Positions 1 to 10,279 of a stretch of DNA of 64,000 bases are shown here, one piece after another (the stretch's first letter is position 1; each line of letters opens with the position of its first letter). The position numbers were made by a program, and so were the translations under genes. Below the pieces are notes generated by a model, which did no database searches, was not told where the DNA came from, and was given only the letters and a program-made list of their open reading frames with translations. Source of the DNA: Leishmania donovani (taxonomy: Eukaryota > Euglenozoa > Kinetoplastea > Trypanosomatida > Trypanosomatidae); assembly GCF_000227135.1 (NCBI RefSeq), contig NC_018253.1, positions 887,584 to 951,583 on the forward strand, read 5' to 3'.

Positions 1-160
1 GGGGCTGCCAAAGACCAAGGACGGCGCCCCCCCCCCCAAAACATCCCCCCTGACACCCCCATGGACCCTCCCCCCTTCTCCTCCAAATTCTCAGTTTTCA
101 CCGAAGCAACAATTACAACTTCCAAAAAACACTACCATCAACGCTTTTTTCTTGCCCAAA
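1..160 (+). other. Spacer and 5' leader before the first gene
   Basis: This stretch holds C-rich runs at about 27-37 and 70-75 and no convincing coding sequence. It is probably the 3' UTR or intergenic spacer of a gene outside the window followed by the 5' leader of the amidase gene. Confidence 0.6.
66..94 (+). promoter_or_regulatory. Predicted spliced-leader acceptor for the NIT2-like gene
   Basis: A pyrimidine tract at 66-84 is followed by the first AG at 93-94. This gives a 66-base leader before the ATG at 161. A second AG at 104-105 is also possible. This is inference from tract plus AG. Confidence 0.55.
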
Positions 161-1000
161 ATGGCGTCTGTTCTGCCCGTGACTCTTTGCCAAATGGCTG
201 TCACGCGTGAAAAGGCAGCCAATATCAAAAAGGCTGTCACGATGATCACTGAAGCTGCGAAGCGGGGCAGCAAGTTGGCTGTCTTACCCGAGTGCTTCAA
301 CTGCCCGTATGGCACCAAGTATTTCGACGAGTACTCTGAGGCCCTTGCGCCAGGCAATGAAACATTTGATGCGATATCCCAGTGCGCCAAGGAAAACAGC
401 ATCTGGATCGTTGCAGGTAGCATTCCCGAAAAGTCAGCTGATGGAAAACTATTCAATTCGAGCATGACGTTTGGATCGGATGGTGCGCTGAAACACGTGC
501 ACCGCAAGGTGCATCTGTTCCGCATCAACACGGATACCGTCCGCTTCGACGAGGGCGAAGTGCTCAGTGCTGGAAATGATGCCACTGCCATTTCGCTGGA
601 CGAGCACACAAAGTTTGGTGTTGCTATTTGCTTCGATATCAGATACCCCTTCCTGGCGTGGAAATACACTGAACAAGGAACCTCCTTTATTGTGTACCCC
701 GGTGCCTTTAACATGGTGACCGGCCCGATGCACTGGCAGCTGGCAGCGCGCGCTCGCGCTGTGGACAATCAGCAGTATGTTTTCTTGTGTTCCCCTGCCC
801 GCGATACCTCCGCGGAGTACGTGGCATGGGGGCACTCCATGGTGGTAGATCCCTTTGGGAATGTTCTCTCGGAGCTGGATGAGAAGGAGGGGTTTGTTGA
901 TTGGAAGGTAGACCTCAGTGTCATTCAAGATACGCGCAACCGAGTTCCCATCCTGAAAGGCGTGCGTGATGACCTCTATACCCTGCATTGGAAGAAGTAG
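161..1000 (+). CDS. NIT2: NIT2-type omega-amidase (carbon-nitrogen hydrolase)
   Basis: The 279-residue protein belongs to the nitrilase superfamily and reads like eukaryotic NIT2, which hydrolyses alpha-ketoglutaramate and alpha-ketosuccinamate left by glutamine or asparagine transamination. The catalytic triad is visible: Glu44 in LPECFNCPYG, Lys116 in HRKVHLF and Cys157 in AICFDIRYP. The blocks YPGAFN, GPMHW, RARAVDNQ and YVAWGHS are also typical. Length matches the family (human NIT2 is 276). I start at the ATG at 161, because the only upstream in-frame start is a TTG at 152. No targeting signal is evident, so cytosol is likely, but mitochondrial or glycosomal location is not excluded. Family assignment is firm; the exact substrate is inferred from similarity to NIT2 rather than to NIT1 or beta-ureidopropionase. 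Confidence 0.93.
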   Translation: MASVLPVTLCQMAVTREKAANIKKAVTMITEAAKRGSKLAVLPECFNCPYGTKYFDEYSEALAPGNETFDAISQCAKENSIWIVAGSIPEKSADGKLFNSSMTFGSDGALKHVHRKVHLFRINTDTVRFDEGEVLSAGNDATAISLDEHTKFGVAICFDIRYPFLAWKYTEQGTSFIVYPGAFNMVTGPMHWQLAARARAVDNQQYVFLCSPARDTSAEYVAWGHSMVVDPFGNVLSELDEKEGFVDWKVDLSVIQDTRNRVPILKGVRDDLYTLHWKK

Positions 1001-1521
1001 TCGCTACATATTTTTGCTGTTTTCCATTGCTTAATTGTAGTATAAGGTGCTCCTCTCAGTACTCTTGTATCGTCTCTTTTTCTTTTCTCCTTGCACTTAA
1101 TTGTGTATCCCTTACACGCATTCTTATGTGTGCGATCGATTCGCACTAAAAAAAAACTGAAAAAGATGGACCCTTCGTATTTGAATTAGTGAGATGCAAA
1201 ACAACAAAAAGAGAATCTAGCGTGCAGAGTGAGTGAGCACCGTAAGGCTTATCCACAGTCTACACGCACAGTCAGGGTAAAATTGAGTATTCATGCCTTC
1301 TTTCTGTACGTCACTTGCACATCTTTGAGTGAGGAGCGCTAAAGTGAAGGTTGAAAGTCGATTTCGGCATGTAGGCGTTTGCCCTGGTCTAAACGATCCT
1401 CCTTTCGCTTCCAGTTTTGGTTGACCGACCCACCCTTTTCTATACACACACATGCATTCTTGCGCTTCTGCAGCGCTCCAACAGCTTTCTTGGATGCATG
1501 TGAAAAATAAAGCCGCTAGTC
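1001..1521 (+). other. Intergenic spacer (3' UTR plus leader)
   Basis: It is A/T-richer than the later spacers and has an A9 run near 1148. I see no gene of its own. The last 50 bases carry the acceptor and upstream ATGs described separately. Confidence 0.6.
1456..1473 (+). promoter_or_regulatory. Candidate spliced-leader acceptor with upstream ATGs downstream of it
   Basis: A short pyrimidine-rich stretch ends in CTGCAG, with AG at 1472-1473. If it is used, the leader contains out-of-frame ATGs at 1494 and 1498 before the main ATG at 1522. An AG at 1511-1512 would avoid them but lacks a good tract. Confidence 0.4.
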
Positions 1522-2739
1522 ATGCTTCGATGCGCACAGCACTTGGCGCTTTCGTGCGCGTTATCCACTCGCCGAAGCACGCACACATTGAACATATTAG
1601 ACTCCGCCGTTGTGAATCACCCACAGTCCGGCCAACAGTTGGTGCAGCCCGCTGAGGTTATCAAGGAAACAGTGCACCAGAGCAAAGACGAAGATACGCT
1701 GAAAAATTGCAGCGTCGACCCAGAGGATGTGAATGTGATGAACAAGAGGGATATTGAGTGTATTGAGCTGCGCAAGCTCCAGTACATGCACTCGCAGCAC
1801 GGGCCATTTATCGGTTCGCAGACAAAGGACAGCACACCAGATCAAGTAAGCTTCCGCAAGCGTAGACACATCGTTCGAGTTCCTCAACCGGAGGTGGAGT
1901 ACCGTCCGAACGAAACATCGTTTAGGCGCCTCCCAAAAAACTACATTATCCCCAATGAGTTCGAGCTTCGCGTACTATATCCGATGTCGACAAGCCTAAA
2001 GATCGTCGAAGGAAAAGCTGACTGCGTCGATCACAGTGCATTCAGCATTGACGAAGATCCATCGCCCATCGCGTACAGTATGATAGCGCCGCCAGATTGG
2101 AAGCCGGATGTGGAGCACCCATACATGGTTGTGCTCCCCGATCACCGCGGTATTCCGCGTGACTTTGAGGATGTGTGCGCCAACTTTTTCGAGCGCCCCA
2201 CTCATTACGAATTGATGGCGCAGCAAAGGTGGGTTATTCTGTCCCCCGTTGTGAACCTTCGACATAATATGCATGTTCCTGTGGAGGGGGTGGTGGCGAG
2301 ATTCTGCGATTGGGTGAAGGACAACTTCCGCGTCGAAAATGGGAAGGTGCATCTTTTCGGCAAAGGCAACGGTGGCTATGTTGCATTGCGAACCGTGCTG
2401 GAGCACAAAGACGTAGCCCTTAGTGTCACCGCCATTCTAGGCCGCAGCGGCTCACCTTTTAGGCCACTCGATCGAGCACAAGATAAGGTGAAGAGCTATA
2501 ATGGTGTTCACAGTCTTGTGTATGTGCCTGGGCTGCTGAGGAAGCAAGACTGGTACTACAAGTTCAAGTTCATGCTGGACATGGCACGGGTGCGCCCACC
2601 TCTTAGGAATATTCATTTTGCTGATGTACGGGACCATCAAGTGTACTACGCCATTAATCCACAGGAGTTTTGGAACTATATGCAGTATTTTCGCAAGTAC
2701 AACATACGGATGATTACAGAGAGTGGCTATTCCATTTAG
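1522..2739 (+). CDS. Probable mitochondrial alpha/beta-hydrolase-like protein lacking the nucleophile Ser
   Basis: The protein has 405 residues. The N-terminus (MLRCAQHLALSCALSTRRST) is basic, hydroxylated and lacks acidic residues for about 25 positions, like a mitochondrial presequence. From about residue 185 the order of strands resembles an alpha/beta-hydrolase of the esterase type: HPYMVVLPDHRG, then WVILSPV, then VHLFGKGNGGYVAL. The last corresponds to the nucleophile elbow G-x-S-x-G-G, but the serine position is Asn283. A late DVRDHQVYY could be the former His region. I infer a non-catalytic protein. Trypanosomatid mitochondrial ribosomes contain several degenerate enzymes, so a structural role there is one possibility, but I do not recognise the gene. 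An in-frame stop at 1501 supports this start. Other readings: a divergent hydrolase using another nucleophile. Confidence 0.8.
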   Translation: MLRCAQHLALSCALSTRRSTHTLNILDSAVVNHPQSGQQLVQPAEVIKETVHQSKDEDTLKNCSVDPEDVNVMNKRDIECIELRKLQYMHSQHGPFIGSQTKDSTPDQVSFRKRRHIVRVPQPEVEYRPNETSFRRLPKNYIIPNEFELRVLYPMSTSLKIVEGKADCVDHSAFSIDEDPSPIAYSMIAPPDWKPDVEHPYMVVLPDHRGIPRDFEDVCANFFERPTHYELMAQQRWVILSPVVNLRHNMHVPVEGVVARFCDWVKDNFRVENGKVHLFGKGNGGYVALRTVLEHKDVALSVTAILGRSGSPFRPLDRAQDKVKSYNGVHSLVYVPGLLRKQDWYYKFKFMLDMARVRPPLRNIHFADVRDHQVYYAINPQEFWNYMQYFRKYNIRMITESGYSI

Positions 2740-3491
2740 CGTCTACAGACTATACACCAAGCGAGCGAGAGTTTTTTTTTGGGAAACATCATCTTTTATC
2801 GTTTTTTTTTTTTCACCGTTGCATGTGTGTCGAGGCCGAGAGTTTATGATGCGGGAATCATGGTTTTTTTTTGGATGTACTGCATTACCTTAGCGCAACG
2901 TGTTCTCCACGTTTTTTGCAGTGTTTGCCACCTTTTTTCAGCTTTTCAATGCTTGCAAACAGACACCGAAAACAAAATAGTAAATATATACGGGACCACT
3001 ACGCATCTCTTATTCTTCGGATCGCGGTACACATGGGAGTGTGGTCCAGCTTCTCCCTCACAGGCACCGCTGCGTTAGTTGGGTGGCCGGCAGCTTTCAA
3101 GCAACACGCGACTCTTCTGATCTCATTCCAACTGCTTCACCAACTGCTGTGGCCTTTCAATCCGTGAGGATCTTTTCTTTCGTCATCTTCCCTCACGCTT
3201 GGACTTTGACGCGCGTGCGAGATGTTCTGGCGTGCGTGTACGCACCCTCATTATTCCTTTCCTGATCATTTTATTATCATTCACTGAGCAGCCGCTGCTA
3301 TAGAGATCTTCGCAGGTGAAGAAGGCAACAAGAACAAGCACGCTGCTTGTTCCTTCTCCCATTTTTTTTTCGTGCTGCTTGTCGGTTATCACGTGCACTT
3401 GATCAGGCAGCAATATCGCGAAGGCTGAGAGAAGCCCACCAACGTCTGAGAGAAGACGCAAACACATAGACTGTACACTGTTCATAGAACC
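2740..3491 (+). other. Intergenic spacer with T-rich runs
   Basis: This 752-base spacer has several T8-T10 runs (about 2772, 2807, 2865 and 3362). Short overlapping open frames differ from one another and look like low-complexity noise. I see no gene. Confidence 0.6.
3345..3410 (+). promoter_or_regulatory. Predicted spliced-leader acceptor for the coiled-coil gene
   Basis: A pyrimidine tract at 3345-3370, including a T run, is followed by AG at 3405-3406 and 3409-3410. The leader to 3491 has no other ATG. Confidence 0.5.
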
Positions 3492-6400
3492 ATGATGGGC
3501 TACGAGGGTCGCTGCGTCCTTCTGGACGACGCCGACGAATGGGTGAATATTCCATTTGTGGTACGCGAGTTTATGAAACAGCTCAATGACGAAGCGCAAG
3601 CATCCCGTGCCGTCGTGGAGATGCTACGTCAAGAGCAGAAAGAGACAAATCTGCTACTCCGTCGAGTGATGCAAAAGCAGGCGGATCTGGAAATTGACAA
3701 CGCACGTAACATAATGTCACTGAATCACCACGCTTCAAGAGTTGCCCACGACTCCACAGAGAAGCGGCACACAGAGCAGATTCACTCTCTTCGGAAAAAG
3801 GCAGAAAAACTTGACGAAAAGATGCAGCATCTTTCTGCACATGTTGAAGAGCTATCGAAGTCAGCCCTCTTCTCCATCAGTACCGGCAGCGCCTTTGATG
3901 AGTTGAAAGGACTTGTCACTTGTCTGACCACTAAGGCGGAGACAACGGAGAGACTACTCAAAGATCACGTCGACGCTTGTACAGTGGGCCGGAGATCCAC
4001 TGAATCACTGGTTGACTCAGCGGCGTTGGCGGCTGTCACAGACGTGCAGAAAACGCTCAAGAGTGAGCTGGACGTCTACAGTACACAGCAAAGAAGCTTG
4101 GAGAAGAGCATCGGGCTTCTCCGAGAAGCTTCCAGTTCTCAAAAGGAGGAAAGTAGCAGAATTCGCGGCATGTGCGAGGAGTTATCGCAGATTGTTGAGG
4201 CGGATCAAAAGGCGAGCAGAGAACGTTTCACATCGTGCTTTAATACGGTGGAGAAGCTCGAGTGTTTGTGCGTCGCGCAGCACGCCGAGCTGGAGTTGCG
4301 TATGAAGCGAGCAGAGGATACCTGTCTTGGGAGCGAGTCCAGATCACGAGAGGAAGCGAAATCTCTCTATGCTGAGCTTCGAGGTCTTGTCAAGGAGGAC
4401 CAGGCTGAAACGCGGCAGCGCTATCACGAATTGGCAGAGGAGTTGCGCACGGTAAAGGAACAGCAGCGGCGCCTGACGGAGCAGCTGGCAACTGCAAACC
4501 ACGAGGCGGAGGCTCTCACGCAGCGTGCCGTGAAGCAGATGAAAGACATTTCTGTGCGTCTTGATAGTGTGGAAACGGAGGTGGAGCAGCTTGGTTCCAC
4601 CTTGGTGGCTCGCCGCGACCATCAGGAGCAGCGACAGACGCAGGACGCGCTTGAAGCAATCAGGACCTCGTTAGCAGACACCGTGGCGACCTTTCAGGCA
4701 CAGGTGCAGCAGCTCGCCACTTCCGTCAAGACTATGCGGGCGGAGCAAATGGAAGATAATGATTGGCTGCATAACGAGCTGGGCCGCATCGGCACAATGG
4801 TGGGCTACGCATCACAGCAGCGCGAAAAGCAGGAGCGGCAAGTGACATCCTTGTGCGAAATTGTGCATAATCTCTCGGTCGCTGTGGAGGGGCTTCAGAA
4901 GGGGTGCGGCGTCACTGTGGTACCCCCTCCAGCGCCCGCTGCTTCACCAGCGCAGGCGAACACACCAGAGAGCTGCACAAGCATTGAGATTCCAGCGGCG
5001 TGGGAAACATGGCGGTCGACCTTTGTGAAAGATGTGGAGGAGAGGATCACGGCGGCGGTATCACCGAACTCACAGCCGCACGCGTCGCCGCCTGTACTTG
5101 AGCGCGTGTCTCAGCAGCTGAACGAGCTGACTGCGAAGGTAGACGGCGGCGCCAAGTATACACAGGCCATCGTGTCGCAGCAGATGGATCAGATGCGGAG
5201 CACAGTGAGAGATGAGGTGACGCATCAGCTGCAGTCGCACGCAGCATTGCGCGAAGTGACGCCAGCGTTGGTAGAGGTGGAGGCTGTGAAGCGCCGCGTG
5301 GCGGGGATCGAGCTAGGCCTGCAGACGCTGTCAACACGCGCCGACCGATGGTGCACGGACACTGAAGCCGGAAGCCTTTCCCCCACGAACCCCGTGCTTC
5401 AGCGTGTTCTCCTGGTCGAGGAGGCGATAGACGGCTTCAAGCGTCGGCTACTGGAGCTCGGCGAGCACGTGATGAGTGTTGACCAGCGGAGCAGCCAACT
5501 TGCCTGCGGGGCCCATGAGATGGAAGCACAACTGCACGACCAGCAGCGCATGACGCTCAAGCTGGGCACTGATCTGACGGCGGCGCTGGAGGGCCTGCTG
5601 CACACGGAGCAGTCTCTTTCCCGTCACCAAAACTCGACAACACTGCAGCTGTCGGAGGTGCACACGCAGCTGGAAAAGTGGAAGCGTGATGCCGCAGCGG
5701 CACCAACTGCAGCTGCGCCGTCTGTCGAGTCACCATCGAGTGTGCAAAATGGCGCTGCTGCTGCTTTTGGAATGAACGCCGATGTCTCTCGCAGGAGCCT
5801 GAGCGCCAGTGTTGCCCGATTGACGGAAACGGTAGATCACCTTTCCGCGCAGGTGACTCGAATGGAGACAGAGACACTACAAGCGCTGCACGCCGATCTT
5901 GAAGCAGTGCGAGGCGAGTGTGCTGCTGCTACTGAGCGGCAAAGCAGGAGGGACGGCGTGTCTTCGCCCGCTTGCGACGCGCTACACAGAGAGGCGGTGC
6001 GCGCCGCCTACGAAGAGCTCCATCGCCGCCTTGACGCTGAGGAGTCGTCACGCCGTGAGGCGGCGGCGGCGGCGCTCTGCACAGTGGAGGAACGGCTGCT
6101 CGCCATTGAGAGAGATGTTTCGGAGCTACTCTCCTCTCCTCCTAACAGAGGGTCCCCACCAGCCGGTGACGCAGACTCGGCTGCCACCGCGGCAGCCGTG
6201 AAACACTGCGTTGATGAGCTGGCGCGGTGCCATGAGCGACTCGACGTAGTCCAGCAGCAGCTTAATAGCAATGCGTGCCGCTGCTCCAGTGGTGTTCCGC
6301 GCGTCCGTGAAGTGGAGAGAGATGCTCACCACCAGGATGTGCATCGGCTGCAGCAGCAGCTGGGGCGGTTGCAGGAGGACATGCACGCTTTTGTGACGTC

Positions 6401-7217
6401 TCAGCTGCGCACAGAGATGCGTGAGGCAGAGCCGGCCTTGGTTGAGGCTGCCGCGACCGCTGCCGTCCTCCGTTGCCAGGACGTGCTGAAGGCTGCTGCT
6501 GAATCCAGCGCCACTGCGGTAGATGCACACGCCAACACAGAGAGCTTAGCGGCGCTGCAATCTGCCGTGGAGGAGGTGCAGCACACCCTCGAAGAGCGCA
6601 TCTCGACTCTGCTCGAGGGCTACGACCGCGTCGAGAGCATGGAGAAGTCACTTCGTGCTACTGCTGACGACCTCAGCGCACTGGAGAAGGCGCAGTCGGA
6701 GCTGCGCAGCGAGCTGGAAAGGGCCCAATCGGCACACCAGGCGCACCAGCGAGACTTCTCGCTCCAACTCGAGACTATCGTGAGCGGCATGGAGACAAAG
6801 ATCGACGAACTGCGCGCTAACGTGAAGGGGTCGGCCGTCGTAGCAACGACCGAATCGTTCGAGGCGGGCGACCGCGCACAGAAGCCCTCCGACGATACTA
6901 AAGCGGCCTGGGTAGCGGAGGTGGTCGACTCGATGCACGCCACCTACTACCCACGGGCACTTCTCGAGGAGCGATTGGAGAACATATGGTCCTCGATGAT
7001 TGGCCTCCTCGCACGCAAGGAGGATGTCAGCGCTGTGCACGACAAGCTCAACGGCCTTCATCAGCTCATTCAGGAGGAGATGCAGATCGAAGTGCAGCGG
7101 CTCGAGGAGGAGCTGGCGAATCAGCTGGCAGAGAAGGTGAGCTTGGCGAACTTGCAAGACATATTGGAGCACCACATCGCTGGCTCAGACGCCGACTCCG
7201 ACCATGCCGTCATGTGA
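3492..7217 (+). CDS. Large coiled-coil protein of unknown function
   Basis: The 1241-residue protein is almost wholly predicted coiled coil by eye, with heptad-like spacing of Leu, Val and Met in a Glu/Gln/Arg/Lys/Ala-rich background from about residue 30 to 470 and from 520 to 1225. A short flexible Pro/Ala segment near 475-490 (PPPAPAASPAQ) separates the two rods. The first 30 residues, with LLDDADEWVNIPFVV, look globular and could be a capping or docking element. There is no signal peptide or membrane segment. I do not recognise the protein. Such rods in trypanosomatids are usually cytoskeletal (basal body, flagellum attachment zone, bilobe) or tethers at Golgi membranes, but nothing here decides. 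Start is the first of two consecutive ATGs; the second would remove one residue. Confidence 0.85.
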   Translation: MMGYEGRCVLLDDADEWVNIPFVVREFMKQLNDEAQASRAVVEMLRQEQKETNLLLRRVMQKQADLEIDNARNIMSLNHHASRVAHDSTEKRHTEQIHSLRKKAEKLDEKMQHLSAHVEELSKSALFSISTGSAFDELKGLVTCLTTKAETTERLLKDHVDACTVGRRSTESLVDSAALAAVTDVQKTLKSELDVYSTQQRSLEKSIGLLREASSSQKEESSRIRGMCEELSQIVEADQKASRERFTSCFNTVEKLECLCVAQHAELELRMKRAEDTCLGSESRSREEAKSLYAELRGLVKEDQAETRQRYHELAEELRTVKEQQRRLTEQLATANHEAEALTQRAVKQMKDISVRLDSVETEVEQLGSTLVARRDHQEQRQTQDALEAIRTSLADTVATFQAQVQQLATSVKTMRAEQMEDNDWLHNELGRIGTMVGYASQQREKQERQVTSLCEIVHNLSVAVEGLQKGCGVTVVPPPAPAASPAQANTPESCTSIEIPAAWETWRSTFVKDVEERITAAVSPNSQPHASPPVLERVSQQLNELTAKVDGGAKYTQAIVSQQMDQMRSTVRDEVTHQLQSHAALREVTPALVEVEAVKRRVAGIELGLQTLSTRADRWCTDTEAGSLSPTNPVLQRVLLVEEAIDGFKRRLLELGEHVMSVDQRSSQLACGAHEMEAQLHDQQRMTLKLGTDLTAALEGLLHTEQSLSRHQNSTTLQLSEVHTQLEKWKRDAAAAPTAAAPSVESPSSVQNGAAAAFGMNADVSRRSLSASVARLTETVDHLSAQVTRMETETLQALHADLEAVRGECAAATERQSRRDGVSSPACDALHREAVRAAYEELHRRLDAEESSRREAAAAALCTVEERLLAIERDVSELLSSPPNRGSPPAGDADSAATAAAVKHCVDELARCHERLDVVQQQLNSNACRCSSGVPRVREVERDAHHQDVHRLQQQLGRLQEDMHAFVTSQLRTEMREAEPALVEAAATAAVLRCQDVLKAAAESSATAVDAHANTESLAALQSAVEEVQHTLEERISTLLEGYDRVESMEKSLRATADDLSALEKAQSELRSELERAQSAHQAHQRDFSLQLETIVSGMETKIDELRANVKGSAVVATTESFEAGDRAQKPSDDTKAAWVAEVVDSMHATYYPRALLEERLENIWSSMIGLLARKEDVSAVHDKLNGLHQLIQEEMQIEVQRLEEELANQLAEKVSLANLQDILEHHIAGSDADSDHAVM

Positions 7218-8465
7218 GCAGGATGCGAACGAGGATGCATTCAGTGCGTGCATAAGAGAGAAGGGGTGACAGCTGTATGGACTGAGAGACAAAGTCCTGT
7301 GCACATGAGCGGACCTGCAGGCGCCTTGTCGGCGTTATTGCGCCTTGCCTCTTCCTCTTCCTCTCTCAGCGTCTGCGTGTGTGTGTGTGGTGGTCGCCCT
7401 TGAGATTTGACATGTGCCTGCTTACCCCCTCTCCCTTTCCCTCTCCCTCTCCCATGAGTAGTACAGAGGCGCATTTTTGTTTTGTATGCCGGCATGTGCT
7501 CGTGGAGTTGAGGGGCGGCCGACGCACGCCAGGACACGGCCGCTACCACCGCGGTCGAATTGCTTGTGCTGCGTGTCTCTTCCTTCTCCTTTACTCTCGC
7601 TGCCATGGTCGTGATTCGATTTCGTTTCTGCGTGTGTGCTGGCTGCCCACTGTACATCGTTTGCCAGCTACTGCTCACCTACCGCCTCGTTCTACTACTG
7701 CGAGTGCTGCCGTTGCCTCTGCCTGCGCCATCAAGATAAAACATTACTGCGCTGTGTGTCGGTCTCTTTCTCTCGTCCTCCTCGGGGTGCAGAGAGGGAG
7801 AAGACGAGGTGGCGAGAAGGGCCGCCGTTGAGCTTGCTCCATCGGACGCCGCTCCCTCTCCCCTTCTCCGCCGACCCTTTTTTTTGCCACAGTGATCTTG
7901 TCCATCGATGAGGGAGGGGGCGGGGACAATGAGACGCACTGAGGGATGCAGACCACTGGTAAGGTGGCACTCCTGGCTTTCACTGATCGCATGACGCTCC
8001 CGTCCTGTGCCAGTGCATTCGCGTCTGTGTGCGTCTTCACAGAGCTGCGACGCCGTCTCCCGTCTCTCCCTCCTTTCCTTCTCTCCGAATGGCACAACCA
8101 TGCATCGCACGCGGTGTGGTGGCCGCGTGCATGAATGCCCCTCTCCCTCCTTTCCAAAAGGCCTGTCTCCTTTTTACTGTTGTTCCTCCGCTTTTACGTG
8201 GGCGGTCCTCATGCAGCTGCGTGGATCATTCAAGCCCCCCCACCTCCCCGGACCACCATCAACTTGTCTTGGCACGTGTGTGTGTGTGTGGGTGCCTGCG
8301 TGCTGGAGGGTTTCAGCAGACATCATCAACGGCGACTACCTCACCTACGCATTTACCTAACCCCCTCTCAGTCCTTCCCACTCCACTGCGTCACGAGCCA
8401 GTGTGGGTGAGCCATCCGTACAAGCCGCCACCCCTCTTTTTTTTCTTACGGCAGTGATAGAGACG
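7218..8465 (+). other. Intergenic spacer, pyrimidine-rich
   Basis: About 1.25 kb of CT-rich low-complexity sequence with GT runs at about 7377-7389 and 8277-8289. Open frames on both strands are short and of biased composition. I see no supported gene. Confidence 0.6.
8431..8454 (+). promoter_or_regulatory. Strong predicted spliced-leader acceptor for the small gene
   Basis: A CCCCTC-T8-CTTAC tract ends in GGCAG with AG at 8453-8454, leaving an 11-base leader before the ATG at 8466. This is one of the cleanest acceptors in the window and sets the start of the small gene. Confidence 0.65.
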
Positions 8466-8828
8466 ATGCTTGGACGCCGTGTTTTTGGCAGCACGGCCAT
8501 CCCGCGCTGCATGTACACGCGGCTGCACATCAGCTCGCCGGCGCAGGCGGCTCGCATGCTACCCGTGCTTGTGCCGCTGACGCCGTCACTGTCGAATTCT
8601 ATCGGCGGTATGATGAACGCTGTCGCGCAGGGCTCGCTAGAGTCGATGCCAACGTTAGAAGTTGGAGAGCAGGACCCTGCGTCGCTCAAGGCCCTTCTGG
8701 AGAGTATTTCTCCGCTGCAGCTGGGGGTTTCACGATTGTTCGAATTATGGGGCATTTTCCGTGTAAACGTGATGGTAAACACGATATTGGGAAGGTCAGC
8801 TGCGATGCTTCACTGCTGCTGCTGCTGA
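8466..8828 (+). CDS. Small hypothetical protein, possibly mitochondrial
   Basis: This open frame encodes 120 residues. The first 25 (MLGRRVFGSTAIPRCMYTRL...) are basic with Ser and Thr and no acidic residue, compatible with a mitochondrial presequence. The middle is ordinary mixed sequence with an acidic patch (LEVGEQD) and an amphipathic stretch, and the protein ends in four cysteines encoded by a TGC microsatellite. An upstream in-frame extension to 8403 lies before the splice acceptor and is not used. The gene sits alone in a 3.4 kb gap, its third codon positions look G/C-rich like its neighbours, and a clean acceptor sits 11 bases upstream. I do not recognise a family. The alternative is a chance frame in a spacer. 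Confidence 0.6.
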   Translation: MLGRRVFGSTAIPRCMYTRLHISSPAQAARMLPVLVPLTPSLSNSIGGMMNAVAQGSLESMPTLEVGEQDPASLKALLESISPLQLGVSRLFELWGIFRVNVMVNTILGRSAAMLHCCCC

Positions 8829-10261
8829 TGGTGCCACGATGTGTATCTGTGCTTGAGAAGAACGCAGCAACAACAAAGGACAGCACTCGACGCGCGCGCT
8901 TATGTAGGTGCGACTACGCGAGGTGTCAGTGGGCTGATCGGCTATGGACGCAGCCGCTCTCTCTTCGTTTCTTCGGGTTTCGCTATATGTTAAACGCATT
9001 GTCTTTCTGACGTCTCTATCTTTCTCTCGTTCCGTTTTGCATCCCTCTGCATCCACCTGTCTGTCCCGTCCTGTCCCGTCCCGGTCCCGCCCCCTTTCTC
9101 TCCTTCTTCGCCCCTCCTGCGCTCTCTCTGTCGATTCGGGGCTCGCTAACGCACGCCTCCGTGTGATGTACCTTATCAAGCGTTGCGAGGTGCGTCGGTG
9201 CCTGCTGCGACACAAGAGGGAGAGAGACGGAGACGAGAGGGAGGCCCGCTCCGCTCCAGCGGATCTCCTGACTGACGGCGTACGAGTTAATGCGCGCGTG
9301 TGTGTGCGCGCTGCATCAGGAGGGAGGAAGACTAGAGGAATCGTAGTCAAGAGAGAGAAGGGGGTGGGTGGTCGTGGCAGATGGCAGGGTGTACGCGACT
9401 GAGAGTGGAGTTGACGTGAATGAGGTCACAGATTCATCTTTCCTTTTATCTTTTTTTTTTGTTCTGTCTTTGTGTTGTGCTCTTTTCTGTGTTGGGTTCT
9501 TAGTTGATGCTGCCCGTGTGTTTGCGTTCATGTGTGTGCGTGTATCTGTCTGCCTTGGTCATTCAACTAACTCTGCCGTGCTTCTTTCGTGTGTATGTAT
9601 GTGTGTGTGTGGTTCTCGCCTCTACTGAGGGTAACTGTCCGCCTCCTTTTTTGAGCTGAAGCAATAACCTCAGAAGAGAGAAGCGCGATGGATGACAACA
9701 ACAGCCGGGATGGGTGGGAGAGGAAGAGGAGGTCCGAAATGTGCTCTGACCCTGCCTACATGAAGAGATGCTAAGCGTTCCTTGGAAGTCTCTTTTCGAA
9801 GGCTTTGCTAGTGTGCTTGGCAGAGAACTACAGGGCTTCAGAAGAGGAGGGTGGAGGGTGGAGTGAGCTGCATCAGCCGCGGCGGCCTTCCCTCACCTTT
9901 TTTCACATTTTTCTTACTGTAAGCCCTGCACCCCTCACGCTTCTTCCCTTCCTCCATCTCCACGGCGCCGTGTGCACCTGTGCCTGTTCCAAGCGAACAA
10001 CTGACGGAATTGGGAAGTGCATGTGCGCTTGTGTGTGCATGTGCACAACCCGCGCATGTACCTCTCTGTATGCCGACTCTCTATCATCCTTCCTCGTCAC
10101 ATTCTTCGTCTTTGTTGTTGTCTTCTCCATCACCGCTCCCCCTCCCTCCTCTCACTCTCTCGGTTTCCGCCGTGGTAGCGTGGTCGCCATACTGCTACTC
10201 GTCCTGCTGCTGCTGCTATCCTTGGTGGCCGAGGTGCAGGGTGATCCCAAAGCCTAGAGAG

Positions 10262-10279
10262 CACACACACACACACACA
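10262..10279. repeat. (CA)n microsatellite
   Basis: A dinucleotide run of nine CA units lies in the spacer. Confidence 0.9.

Noticed and set aside
152..160. Three-residue extension of the amidase from a TTG codon
   Set aside because: TTG is not a normal start in trypanosomatids; ATG 161 restores the usual NIT2 N-terminus.
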